Positions 1 through 5,935 of a stretch of DNA of 5,935 bases are shown here, in pieces. The notes beneath the pieces are model-generated. The model worked only from the letters and a program-made list of their open reading frames with translations, did not search any database and was not told the origin of the DNA. Position 1 is the stretch's first letter; each line of letters begins with the position of its first letter. The DNA comes from an uncultured Taibaiella sp. (GTDB taxonomy: Bacteria; Bacteroidota; Bacteroidia; Chitinophagales; Chitinophagaceae), in NCBI GenBank assembly GCA_946886975.1, contig CAMPJV010000175.1, positions 1-5,935 of the forward strand. The letters are read 5' to 3'. Both the position numbers and the translations under genes were made by a program.

Positions 1-901
1 GAAGACGATCCATGAGAAGAGGATCAAGATTGACTTTTTGTTCCAAAGTCTCTAGCTCAGTTGCTATATCCTTTAGCTCAGCATGCACAGATGAGATCCG
101 TTCTTGTAAAGGCACCACGTCCTGCATTACTTCTGCAATTGACTGCAACTGTTGCGCCACCCTGCGGGTTTCACTTATCACGGGGAATTCACCATCTTCC
201 AGTGAGCCCCGGCATGAGCGCAGCACACTTATTATTCGTTCAGCATGAGTCAGCTGTTTCAATTGCAATTCGGTCTCCTCAATTTCATCCGTCCGGAAAG
301 CCGCCTCTGTGAGCTCTTCATAGAGAAAGTTTTTATAGTCAGCAGCCTTCTGCCACTCCAATTGCCGGCTTTTCAGATCTCTCAGCTTTTCTTCAATATC
401 CCGGTAGGATCTATGCAGTTTCGTATATGCCTTATGTGAGTCCCCGGTTTTGGCAATTGCATCAACTACATCCATTTGAAACTGGTCATGCTCAAGGGAG
501 AGATGACCAAATTGTTGATGCAGATCCACCAATAGCGACGTGAGTCTATTTAGCACATTCAGCGTTACCGGGCTGTCATTGACAAAGGCTCTTGCTTTGC
601 CGTTCGTATTAATCTCCCTACGGATGATGCATACTCCCTCATCATCAAGATCCTCCTCAGCGAGTGCCTTCAGAAATTGTTGATTACGAGAAACCTCAAA
701 ATGCGCCTCCACAAAGCACTTCTCCTCCTTGTTAATTAGGACGGAAGTATCCGCCCGCTCTCCAAGAATTAGTGATAAAGCCCCCAGTATAATACTCTTT
801 CCCGCTCCCGTCTCTCCTGTCACCGTATTCAAGTGCTCATCGGGCTCAATGATAAGATTATCGATTATCGCGTAATTTCTAATTATCAGTTTCTGAAGCA
901 T
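1..901 (-). CDS. recN: DNA repair ATPase RecN, N-terminal part (cut by left window edge)
   Basis: RecN is a cytosolic SMC-like ATPase that acts at DNA double-strand breaks with RecA. The reading frame is open from the ATG at 901 to the window edge, giving 300 residues. RecN proteins are about 550 residues, so roughly the first half is present. Visible features: an ABC-type N-terminus opening MLQKLIIRNYAIIDNL; Walker A GETGAGKS at residues 29-36 followed by an ILGALSLILGERAD stretch; the RecN-typical segment REINTNGKARAFVNDSPV at about 95-112; and DLHQQFGHLSL at 126-136, corresponding to the DIHGQHEHQSL region of other RecN proteins. From about residue 155 the sequence is rich in Glu, Lys, Leu and Gln, as expected for the first coiled-coil arm. 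The second arm, signature motif and Walker B lie outside the window. The start is supported by an AGGAGAT ribosome binding site and by the usual distance from start to Walker A. The gene is divergent from the methyltransferase with a 90-base gap. No frameshift is seen. Confidence 0.95.
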   Translation of the reverse strand, partial: MLQKLIIRNYAIIDNLIIEPDEHLNTVTGETGAGKSIILGALSLILGERADTSVLINKEEKCFVEAHFEVSRNQQFLKALAEEDLDDEGVCIIRREINTNGKARAFVNDSPVTLNVLNRLTSLLVDLHQQFGHLSLEHDQFQMDVVDAIAKTGDSHKAYTKLHRSYRDIEEKLRDLKSRQLEWQKAADYKNFLYEELTEAAFRTDEIEETELQLKQLTHAERIISVLRSCRGSLEDGEFPVISETRRVAQQLQSIAEVMQDVVPLQERISSVHAELKDIATELETLEQKVNLDPLLMDRL

Positions 902-903
902 AT

Positions 904-910
904 ATCTCCT
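904..910 (-). promoter_or_regulatory. Shine-Dalgarno sequence of recN
   Basis: On the minus strand AGGAGAT ends two bases before the ATG at 901, with the AGGAG core four bases from it. This fixes the recN start. It is the only clear Shine-Dalgarno match among the three complete starts in the window plus secA; the other genes have none, which is common in Bacteroidota. Confidence 0.65.
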
Positions 911-920
911 GCAGTCTGTA

Positions 921-952
921 CAAAAGTAATTAAGAAAGGGGGTCTGGAACAA
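921..952 (-). promoter_or_regulatory. Predicted recN promoter, Bacteroidota type
   Basis: Read on the minus strand, TTG (952-950) is followed after 21 bases by TACTTTTG (928-921), an exact match to the Bacteroidota -7 box TAnnTTTG. A transcript would start near 914, giving a leader of about 13 bases that still contains the AGGAGAT site. The motif match is direct; its use as a promoter is inferred. Confidence 0.6.
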
Positions 953-979
953 GAAAATAGGACGGGCGAAAGCATTAGC

Positions 980-987
980 TATTTTTG
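980..987 (+). promoter_or_regulatory. Predicted -7 box of the rRNA methyltransferase gene
   Basis: TATTTTTG matches TAnnTTTG exactly and ends only four bases before the ATG at 992. Transcription would then begin at or very near the start codon, so the mRNA would be leaderless or nearly so. No TTG is found at the expected distance upstream (about 955-962), so the -33 half is weak or absent. The proximity also argues against starting translation further upstream. Confidence 0.5.
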
Positions 988-991
988 CACA

Positions 992-2164
992 ATGGCGAAG
1001 TACTTTCTGAGAAAAAAAATAAGTGACAGAGTAATAAACGGGCATCCCTGGATATTTGGCAATGAACTTGGGGATAGCGAAGGAACTGCAGAACCCGGGG
1101 ATATAGTAGAAGTGTACTCTTACAACGGATCTTTTGTTGGTAAAGGATATATCAATCCGGCTTCCCAAATAAGAATACGCCTGTTAACCAGGTATAAGAA
1201 TGAAGAAATTGACGACCTCTTCTTTTATAACAGGATAAACGAAGCCTGGAAATACCGCCAACAGATTGGTTACGTTGAAAATTGCAGACTAATATTTGGA
1301 GAAGCTGACCAAATCCCTGCGCTAATTATTGATAAATTCAATGACTACTTTGTCATACAAACTCTGGCCTTAGGTACGGAAAAGTGGAAGAATGCTATTG
1401 TAGATGCGGTTAAAAAGATATTTAACCCCAAGGGTATTTATGAAAGAAATGATGTTCCGGTGCGAGAACTGGAGGGGATGAAGCAACAGAAAGGATTTCT
1501 CACTGAGCCGTTTGACACGAACATTATTATAAATGAGAATGGATTAAAGTTTCACGTTGACCTTGAAAACGGACAAAAGACGGGATATTTTTTAGATCAG
1601 CAAGATAACCGAAGAGCCATACAACATATCGTGCAGGATGCCAATGTGCTGGAAGCATTCTGTTATACTGGCACATTTTCAATACACGCTGCGCATTATG
1701 GCGCAAAATCCACCCTGGGACTTGATATCTCTGAAACAGCAGTAGGAGCTGCCAGAAGAAACGCCGAACTCAACGGCTACGGTGAGAAGTGCAAATTTGA
1801 GGCAATAAACGCCTTTGACGTCCTTAAAACATGGGTAAAAGAGGGCAGGGAGTATGACGTAGTAATGCTGGACCCGCCGGCGTTTACTAAAAGTCGTGAG
1901 AATATTCAAAAAGCTTTGGCAGGGTACAAGGAAATCAACTTGAGAGGCATGAAACTGACCAAAGCAGGCGGGTTTCTTGTCACAGCTTCCTGCACCAATC
2001 TTGTGGAACCAAGCCTTTTCCTTAAGACGATTGAAATGGCAGCCAAAGATGCAAAAAGGAAACTCAGGCAGGTGACATGGCAAACCCAGGCGTCCGATCA
2101 TCCAATTTTGTGGCATATTCCATCTACTCAGTACTTGAAATTTCTTATTGTTCAGGTTCTTTAG
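992..2164 (+). CDS. rlmI: Class I SAM-dependent 23S rRNA (cytosine-5) methyltransferase, RlmI type
   Basis: The 390-residue product matches the size of E. coli RlmI (396), which makes 5-methylcytosine in 23S rRNA (position 1962 in E. coli) using S-adenosylmethionine. Domains seen: an N-terminal PUA domain at about residues 1-75 with GHPWIF at 17-22 and a GDIVEVYSYNGSFVGKGYINP stretch near 36-56; a central linker domain; the family hallmark GQKTGYFLDQ at 194-203 with the following NRR; SAM-binding motif I VLEAFCYTGTFSIH at 219-232; an acidic ligand residue in GLDIS near 243-247; DPPAF at 294-298; and TASCTNL at 331-337, whose Cys334 is the expected catalytic cysteine. All key motifs are intact. 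The open frame extends upstream to an ATG at 833, but those 53 extra residues overlap recN and both promoters and resemble nothing, so 992 is preferred. No Shine-Dalgarno sequence is present. The target base is inferred from the family; a related large-subunit rRNA methyltransferase is the alternative. Confidence 0.9.
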   Translation: MAKYFLRKKISDRVINGHPWIFGNELGDSEGTAEPGDIVEVYSYNGSFVGKGYINPASQIRIRLLTRYKNEEIDDLFFYNRINEAWKYRQQIGYVENCRLIFGEADQIPALIIDKFNDYFVIQTLALGTEKWKNAIVDAVKKIFNPKGIYERNDVPVRELEGMKQQKGFLTEPFDTNIIINENGLKFHVDLENGQKTGYFLDQQDNRRAIQHIVQDANVLEAFCYTGTFSIHAAHYGAKSTLGLDISETAVGAARRNAELNGYGEKCKFEAINAFDVLKTWVKEGREYDVVMLDPPAFTKSRENIQKALAGYKEINLRGMKLTKAGGFLVTASCTNLVEPSLFLKTIEMAAKDAKRKLRQVTWQTQASDHPILWHIPSTQYLKFLIVQVL

Positions 2165-2182
2165 AACTAATAAGGTAAAAGA

Positions 2183-2206
2183 AAATGGCTGCAAAAGCAG
2201 CCATTT
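2183..2206. terminator. Bidirectional intrinsic terminator between convergent genes
   Basis: AAATGGCTGC, loop AAAA, GCAGCCATTT: a perfect 10-bp stem with a four-base loop. On the plus strand it is followed by a T-rich ATTTATCTTTATTATC run; on the minus strand by TTTTCTTTTACC. It lies 18 bases after the methyltransferase stop and 23 bases after the stop of the minus-strand repeat protein, so it can serve both convergent genes. Confidence 0.85.
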
Positions 2207-2229
2207 ATCTTTATTATCTGTTGTGGTTC

Positions 2230-2769
2230 TTATAGCTGGTTGTAGATAGGAGCATCTACGTTACGAGGAATACCGTAGTATTGAAACGTCTTATGCTTAT
2301 ACCCTTTCTTAATGTAAGTATCGGTATTTCCCTCTTCGGGTATTGAAACCCAGTCGTCATTCTTGTCAATTTTCCAACGATATACAGTAATCGTGTTTGG
2401 ACCGCGACGAGTCAAGCCATAATACTGGCTTTTCTTGTCCTTATAGCCCATCTTAAGCATCTGGTCATCAGTGAACTCATCTTCTGCAACACTCACATAG
2501 TCCTTAGTTACCGGGTTGAACCAGCTATTGATGGCAACACGATCAGGACCTGGTGTGCGATAGGCAAAAAACAGTAAGGTCTTGTCTTTCCAGCCCCAGT
2601 TCAACATCTGTCCTTCCTGATATTCTCCCTCAGCAACAGTTACATAGTTTTTGTCCTCAGGGTTATACCAACGGTAAACTCGTACCAGCTCTTCACTTTG
2701 GGCGAAACTTGTATTTGCAAGGAATACCGAAGCTAACATTGTTGTAATGAGAACGAAGGTTCTTTTCAT
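2230..2769 (-). CDS. Secreted three-repeat protein of unknown function (DUF5648-like repeats)
   Basis: The product has 179 residues. Residues 1-23 form a Sec signal peptide: basic MKR, a hydrophobic core TFVLITTMLASVFLA, and a probable signal peptidase I cut after SFA at 21-23, leaving Gln24 at the new N-terminus. There is no cysteine anywhere, so it is neither a lipoprotein nor disulfide bonded. The mature part is three copies of a unit with anchoring tryptophans at 34, 83 and 132, exactly 49 residues apart. Each copy has W(Y/F)NP, then YV(T/S)VAE, QML and G(W/Y)KDK followed by an aromatic pair; copy 3 is diverged. The pattern recalls DUF5648, repeats of unknown function found in many extracellular bacterial proteins, but this is from memory of that family's consensus. 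No catalytic motif is recognisable. A periplasmic or extracellular binding role is a guess. The gene appears monocistronic, divergent from secA and convergent with the methyltransferase. Confidence 0.85.
   Translation of the reverse strand: MKRTFVLITTMLASVFLANTSFAQSEELVRVYRWYNPEDKNYVTVAEGEYQEGQMLNWGWKDKTLLFFAYRTPGPDRVAINSWFNPVTKDYVSVAEDEFTDDQMLKMGYKDKKSQYYGLTRRGPNTITVYRWKIDKNDDWVSIPEEGNTDTYIKKGYKHKTFQYYGIPRNVDAPIYNQL
2257..2679 (-). repeat. Three tandem 49-residue protein repeats
   Basis: Within the secreted protein, repeat 1 covers about residues 31-77, repeat 2 about 80-126 and repeat 3 about 129-171. By hand alignment repeats 1 and 2 share 19 of 47 positions, including W, NP, YV, VAE, QML, G, KDK and GP. 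Repeat 3 keeps VYRW, W-V, GYK-K and QYYG but loses NP, VAE and QML. The last repeat is therefore under different constraint or decaying. Confidence 0.8.
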
Positions 2770-2798
2770 AATTATGCGCGTTTTTCAGAATTGTTTTC

Positions 2799-2829
2799 CA
2801 AAATACATAAAAATTTCGTTGACCTGCAA
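2799..2829 (-). promoter_or_regulatory. Possible promoter of the secreted repeat protein gene
   Basis: On the minus strand TTG (2829-2827) is followed after 21 bases by TATTTTG (2805-2799). This is one base short of the TAnnTTTG consensus. Transcription would start near 2792, leaving a leader of about 22 bases without a Shine-Dalgarno sequence. The imperfect box makes this a weaker call than the recN and secA promoters. Confidence 0.4.
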
Positions 2830-2879
2830 GAGATAAGGTTAAAAAATTTTTGTTCAGGTTATCATTCACCCCGTTATCC

Positions 2880-2910
2880 TTTGCTGAATCCTGCATTTGG
2901 CGTAGCTTTG
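2880..2910 (+). promoter_or_regulatory. Predicted secA promoter, full Bacteroidota consensus
   Basis: TTTG (2880-2883), 19 bases, then TAGCTTTG (2903-2910): both halves match the Bacteroidota primary-sigma consensus at the normal spacing. The predicted transcription start is near 2916, which gives a leader of about 125 bases before the secA ATG. No better match lies closer to secA. Use as a promoter is inferred from motif alone. Confidence 0.6.
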
Positions 2911-2920
2911 GTGCCCTTAT

Positions 2921-2953
2921 ATGTCAGGCTGGCAGTGGAAAAAAGCTGCATAG
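2921..2953 (+). CDS. Possible 10-codon upstream reading frame in the secA leader
   Basis: An ATG about five bases after the predicted transcription start opens a frame encoding MSGWQWKKAA, followed by TAG. Its 3' end runs through the first arm and loop of the hairpin at 2941-2958, so a ribosome translating it would disrupt that hairpin. There is no Shine-Dalgarno sequence. It is in the same frame as secA but separated by several stops. An open frame this short can easily occur by chance, so it is reported as a candidate only. Confidence 0.2.
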   Translation: MSGWQWKKAA

Positions 2954-2963
2954 CTTTTGCTAT
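2941..2963 (+). other. Two mutually exclusive hairpins in the secA leader
   Basis: AAAAGCT (2941-2947), loop GCAT, AGCTTTT (2952-2958) is a perfect 7-bp stem. ATAGC (2950-2954), loop TTTT, GCTAT (2959-2963) is a competing 5-bp stem that reuses the same bases. Neither is followed by a T-run on the plus strand, so neither is a classical terminator for secA. On the minus strand the first stem is followed by two further T residues, a weak terminator-like shape. Both stems are A/T rich and may be too weak to matter. Confidence 0.3.
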
Positions 2964-2987
2964 ATATTGATCTTTAACCCAGCAACA

Positions 2988-3003
2988 AGGCCCAGATTGG
3001 CCT
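2988..3003 (+). other. Small GC-rich hairpin in the secA leader
   Basis: AGGCC, six-base loop, AGGCC complement GGCCT: a 5-bp stem ending 37 bases before the secA start. It is too far from the ATG to hide it. The remainder of the 2770-3040 intergenic region, including 3004-3040, is A/T rich, holds no further start codon on the plus strand before 3041, and shows no Shine-Dalgarno sequence. Confidence 0.25.
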
Positions 3004-3040
3004 ATAGCGAGCAAATTCAGAAATATAATAACACTTAGCA

Positions 3041-5935
3041 ATGATTGGTTTTCTTTCAAAAATATTCGGCGGTAATAAGTCTGACAAAGATGTTAAACGA
3101 ATACAACCCCTGGTTACCGAAATTAACAACAAATTTGGGGAGTTACAATCAATATCACACGATGATCTGAGGAATAAGACAAAGGACTTCAGGCAGCGAA
3201 TTAAGGAATATCTACAAGCTATTGACGCTGAAATACAGTCGAAAAAGGAAGAGGCAGAGGGTCATACCGAGGCTGACCTTCACCTCAGAGAGGCAATATA
3301 TGAAGACATCGACAAGCTGGTCAAGAAAAGGGACGAGCAAACCGAGGAGATTTTAAGAGAGATCCTTCCCGAAGCCTTCGCTGTTATGAAAGAAACAGCC
3401 CGCAGATTTAAGGAGAATAGTGAACTCATTGTAACGGCTACTGAGCTTGACCGAGAACTGGCACTGGAAAAAGACTATGTAAGGATAGATGGTGATAAAG
3501 CAATCTTCCGTAACACCTGGGAGGCTGCCGGAAACACTGTGACGTGGAACATGGTCCATTATGACGTGCAGTTGATTGGAGGTATCGTGTTACATGAAGG
3601 CAAGATTGCTGAGATGGCCACCGGTGAGGGTAAAACGCTTGTTTCCACTCTGCCTTCCTATCTTAACGCCTTGGCGGGCCAGGGAGTGCACCTGGTGACA
3701 GTAAATGACTACCTGGCGCGACGCGACCAGGAGTGGAACGGGCCCTTATTTGAGTTCCTTGGACTTACGGTGGACTGCATTGACAAACATCAGCCTAACT
3801 CGCCCATGCGCAGAAAGGCGTATATGGCTGATATCACGTATGGCACCAATAATGAGTTTGGCTTTGACTACCTAAGAGACAACATGGTGCAGCATCCTGA
3901 GGAAATGGTGCAACGCAAACACCATTATGCTATGGTGGATGAGGTGGACAGCGTACTCATCGACGATGCCAGAACCCCACTGATCATCTCAGGGCCAGTC
4001 CCCAAGGGGGATGAGCAGCAATTTCATGCGCTCAAGCCGAGAATTGAGCGTCTGCTGGAAGTTCAGCGCAAGGTGGTAAACAATAGCCTTACTGAAGCAA
4101 AAAGGCTTATTGCTGAAGGGAAAGCAGATAAAGACAATGGAGGCCTGCATTTATACAGAGCCTTCAGAGGGCTACCAAAGAATAGCGCTATTATCAAATA
4201 CCTGAGCGAAGAAGGGCACAGGCAAATACTGCAGAAAGCAGAGAATCACTTTTTGGGTGAGCAACAACGCCATATGCCTAAGGTGAACGAAGAACTTTAC
4301 TTTACAATCGACGAGAGAGGCAATAGTGTGGACCTTACAGACAAGGGCCTTGCTATGATAACAGGTGCAGGCGAAGATCCTAATTTCTTTATTCTTCCTG
4401 ATATCTCAACAGGCCTGGCTGAGATAGACAATTCGGGTGCTACTGCCGAGGAGAAGCAACAGCGAAAAGATGCCCTTCTACAAGAATATGCTATAAAGGC
4501 CGACCGCATCCATTCGGTACAACAATTACTAAAGGCATATACGCTGTTCGACAAGGACATCGAGTATGTGGTGATGGAAGGCAAAGTGAAGATAGTTGAT
4601 GAGCAGACAGGACGTATCCTGGACGGCAGGCGATATAGCGATGGACTGCACCAGGCAATAGAAGCGAAGGAGAACGTGCAGGTAGAAGCAGCCACGCAGA
4701 CATTCGCCACAGTAACTCTACAGAACTACTTCAGAATGTACCATAAGCTATGTGGCATGACCGGTACGGCGGAAACAGAAGCTGGTGAATTCTGGGAGAT
4801 CTACAAGCTGGATGTGGTAACTATTCCAACTAACAAGCCCATCGCCCGTAATGACCAACAGGACCTGGTTTATAAGACAAAGAGAGAGAAGTATAGGGCT
4901 GCTATAGATGAAATAGAGAGCCTCAGAAATGCAGGACGACCAGTGCTGGTTGGTACAACTTCCGTCGAAGTATCGGAATTGCTGAGCAGAATGCTGCAGC
5001 AGAAAAAGATTCCCCATAATGTACTAAACGCCAAGCAACACGCAAAGGAAGCTCAGATAGTAGCGGAGGCGGGCTTTGCCGGGGCAATAACGATTGCAAC
5101 AAACATGGCGGGTCGTGGTACGGACATTAAGCTGGGGCCAGGGGTGAAGGAAGCTGGCGGACTTGCTATTATAGGCACCGAAAGACACGAAAGCCGTCGT
5201 GTGGACAGGCAGCTAAGAGGTCGTGCGGGCAGACAGGGAGATCCTGGGACATCGACTTTCTTTGTTTCTCTGGAAGATGACCTGATGCGTCTGTTCGGTT
5301 CCGAAAGGATAGCTGGGCTGATGGACAAGATGGGACATAAAGAGGGTGAAGTGCTGCAACACGGCATGATCACCAAATCTATTGAGCGGGCGCAGAAAAA
5401 GGTGGAGGAAAACAACTTCGGTACGCGTAAGCATCTGCTTGAGTACGATGACGTGATGAATGCTCAGCGGGATGTAATCTATAAACGCCGCCGACACGCA
5501 TTGTTTGGAGATCGCCTGACCATTGACCTTGATAATGCACTATTTGACGTATGTTCAGACATCGCTAACCAGTTTGAGAACAACAGGGACTTTGAAGCCT
5601 TTAGAATAGAGGCTATGAAGCACCTCGCTTTAGAGCCGGAGGTAGCTAAGGAGGGCTTTGAAAAGGCCGATATGGGGACAGTAGGCAACCAACTGTACCA
5701 CCAGGCAAAAGAGTTCTACAACCGTAAGTGGGCTGCGATGAGAGAGCAGATGCTGCCGACACTAACGCAGATATTGAACGAGAACGGCGATCGGGTTGAG
5801 AATATCGTTATTCCATTTACTGATGGTATTAAAGGAATACAAGTGTATGCCAACCTGAAAGAGGCTGTAGAGCAGGAGGGGCGCCCTATAGTGCAGACAC
5901 TGGAGAAGACAATGACCCTGGCCATGATAGACGAC
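3041..5935 (+). CDS. secA: Preprotein translocase ATPase SecA (cut by right window edge)
   Basis: SecA is the motor that drives unfolded preproteins through SecYEG at the inner membrane. The frame is open from ATG 3041 to the edge, 965 codons; Bacteroidota SecA is about 1,100 residues, so only the C-terminal tail is missing. Visible motifs: Walker A ATGEGKT at 193-199; VNDYLARRD just after; [15 protein letters not shown]; Walker B DEVD at 300-303; the preprotein-crosslinking region from about 320 with an insertion up to about 440; [21 protein letters not shown] from 524; GMTGTAETE from 572; NMAGRGTD at 688-695 and RGRAGRQGD at 726-734 with the arginine fingers; and the helical scaffold with [11 protein letters not shown] at 800-810. 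Walker A lysine is residue 198, against 108 in E. coli; the roughly 90 extra residues upstream are characteristic of Bacteroidota SecA. No frameshift or missing catalytic residue is seen. The start gives the standard amphipathic N-terminus [11 protein letters not shown]; there is no Shine-Dalgarno sequence. Confidence 0.97.
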   Translation, partial: MIGFLSKIFGGNKSDKDVKRIQPLVTEINNKFGELQSISHDDLRNKTKDFRQRIKEYLQAIDAEIQSKKEEAEGHTEADLHLREAIYEDIDKLVKKRDEQTEEILREILPEAFAVMKETARRFKENSELIVTATELDRELALEKDYVRIDGDKAIFRNTWEAAGNTVTWNMVHYDVQLIGGIVLHEGKIAEMATGEGKTLVSTLPSYLNALAGQGVHLVTVNDYLARRDQEWNGPLFEFLGLTVDCIDKHQPNSPMRRKAYMADITYGTNNEFGFDYLRDNMVQHPEEMVQRKHHYAMVDEVDSVLIDDARTPLIISGPVPKGDEQQFHALKPRIERLLEVQRKVVNNSLTEAKRLIAEGKADKDNGGLHLYRAFRGLPKNSAIIKYLSEEGHRQILQKAENHFLGEQQRHMPKVNEELYFTIDERGNSVDLTDKGLAMITGAGEDPNFFILPDISTGLAEIDNSGATAEEKQQRKDALLQEYAIKADRIHSVQQLLKAYTLFDKDIEYVVMEGKVKIVDEQTGRILDGRRYSDGLHQAIEAKENVQVEAATQTFATVTLQNYFRMYHKLCGMTGTAETEAGEFWEIYKLDVVTIPTNKPIARNDQQDLVYKTKREKYRAAIDEIESLRNAGRPVLVGTTSVEVSELLSRMLQQKKIPHNVLNAKQHAKEAQIVAEAGFAGAITIATNMAGRGTDIKLGPGVKEAGGLAIIGTERHESRRVDRQLRGRAGRQGDPGTSTFFVSLEDDLMRLFGSERIAGLMDKMGHKEGEVLQHGMITKSIERAQKKVEENNFGTRKHLLEYDDVMNAQRDVIYKRRRHALFGDRLTIDLDNALFDVCSDIANQFENNRDFEAFRIEAMKHLALEPEVAKEGFEKADMGTVGNQLYHQAKEFYNRKWAAMREQMLPTLTQILNENGDRVENIVIPFTDGIKGIQVYANLKEAVEQEGRPIVQTLEKTMTLAMIDD

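Noticed and set aside
856..869. Tandem 7-mer GATTATC GATTATC inside the start of recN
   Set aside because: Only two copies, fully within conserved coding sequence (the AIIDNL region), so it is best explained by codon choice.
833..991. A 53-residue N-terminal extension of the methyltransferase frame, starting at ATG 833
   Set aside because: It would overlap the start of recN and both promoters, has no ribosome binding site, resembles no part of the family, and the frame from 992 already begins with a normal PUA domain at normal total length.
1679..2194. A 171-codon minus-strand open frame opposite the methyltransferase
   Set aside because: It lies antisense to the conserved catalytic domain, starts in no plausible promoter context, and its translation has no recognisable domain. 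It would also begin inside the methyltransferase and end of its coding strand is well explained by that gene.
2918..2956. Superficial likeness to the signal recognition particle RNA core (GTCAGG, then GGAA, then AGC-GC)
   Set aside because: The spacing between TCAGG and GGAA is too long for the SRP RNA tetraloop hairpin, and the flanking arms do not pair as required. Treated as chance.
2850..3059. Short open frames on both strands in the secA upstream region (62 aa on plus, 61 and 67 aa on minus)
   Set aside because: They overlap each other and the predicted promoters, lack ribosome binding sites and show no recognisable or protein-like pattern; the 67-residue minus-strand frame also overlaps the secreted protein gene.
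4297..5925. Several minus-strand open frames of 69-137 codons opposite secA
   Set aside because: They are shadows of the secA coding strand: serine- and cysteine-rich translations without motifs, overlapping one another, opposite a gene with all catalytic motifs intact.

Overview
The window looks like ordinary chromosomal DNA from a member of the Bacteroidota. A Chitinophagales-like lineage is my best guess, but that rests on remembered family resemblance only. The evidence is a SecA of the enlarged Bacteroidota type, a RecN with the DLHQQF motif usual in that phylum, and several matches to the Bacteroidota promoter pattern (TTG or TTTG, then about 19-21 bases, then TAnnTTTG). Three of the four genes lack a Shine-Dalgarno sequence.

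Layout from left to right: (1) positions 1-901, minus strand, hold the N-terminal 300 residues of the DNA repair ATPase RecN, cut by the left edge; (2) 902-991 is a 90-base divergent promoter region; (3) 992-2164, plus strand, is a complete RlmI-type 23S rRNA cytosine methyltransferase with an N-terminal PUA domain; (4) 2165-2229 is a convergent intergenic region with a perfect 10-bp hairpin that can terminate transcription from both sides; (5) 2230-2769, minus strand, is a small secreted protein made of three copies of a 49-residue repeat; (6) 2770-3040 is a 271-base divergent intergenic region with a promoter for each side and a long, potentially structured leader ahead of secA; (7) 3041-5935, plus strand, is SecA, complete at its N-terminus and cut by the right edge after 965 codons.

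The genes alternate in strand (-, +, -, +), so each is probably its own transcription unit and no operon is visible. Three of them are housekeeping: recombinational repair, ribosome modification and Sec export. The secreted repeat protein has a Sec signal peptide and would itself be a client of SecA, but the shared neighbourhood does not imply a functional link.

I found no CRISPR array, insertion sequence, tRNA, rRNA, phage gene or toxin-antitoxin pair, and no convincing new multi-gene system. The parts most worth a second look are the secA leader (consensus promoter, 10-codon upstream reading frame, two mutually exclusive hairpins), the apparently leaderless methyltransferase start, and the three-repeat secreted protein.
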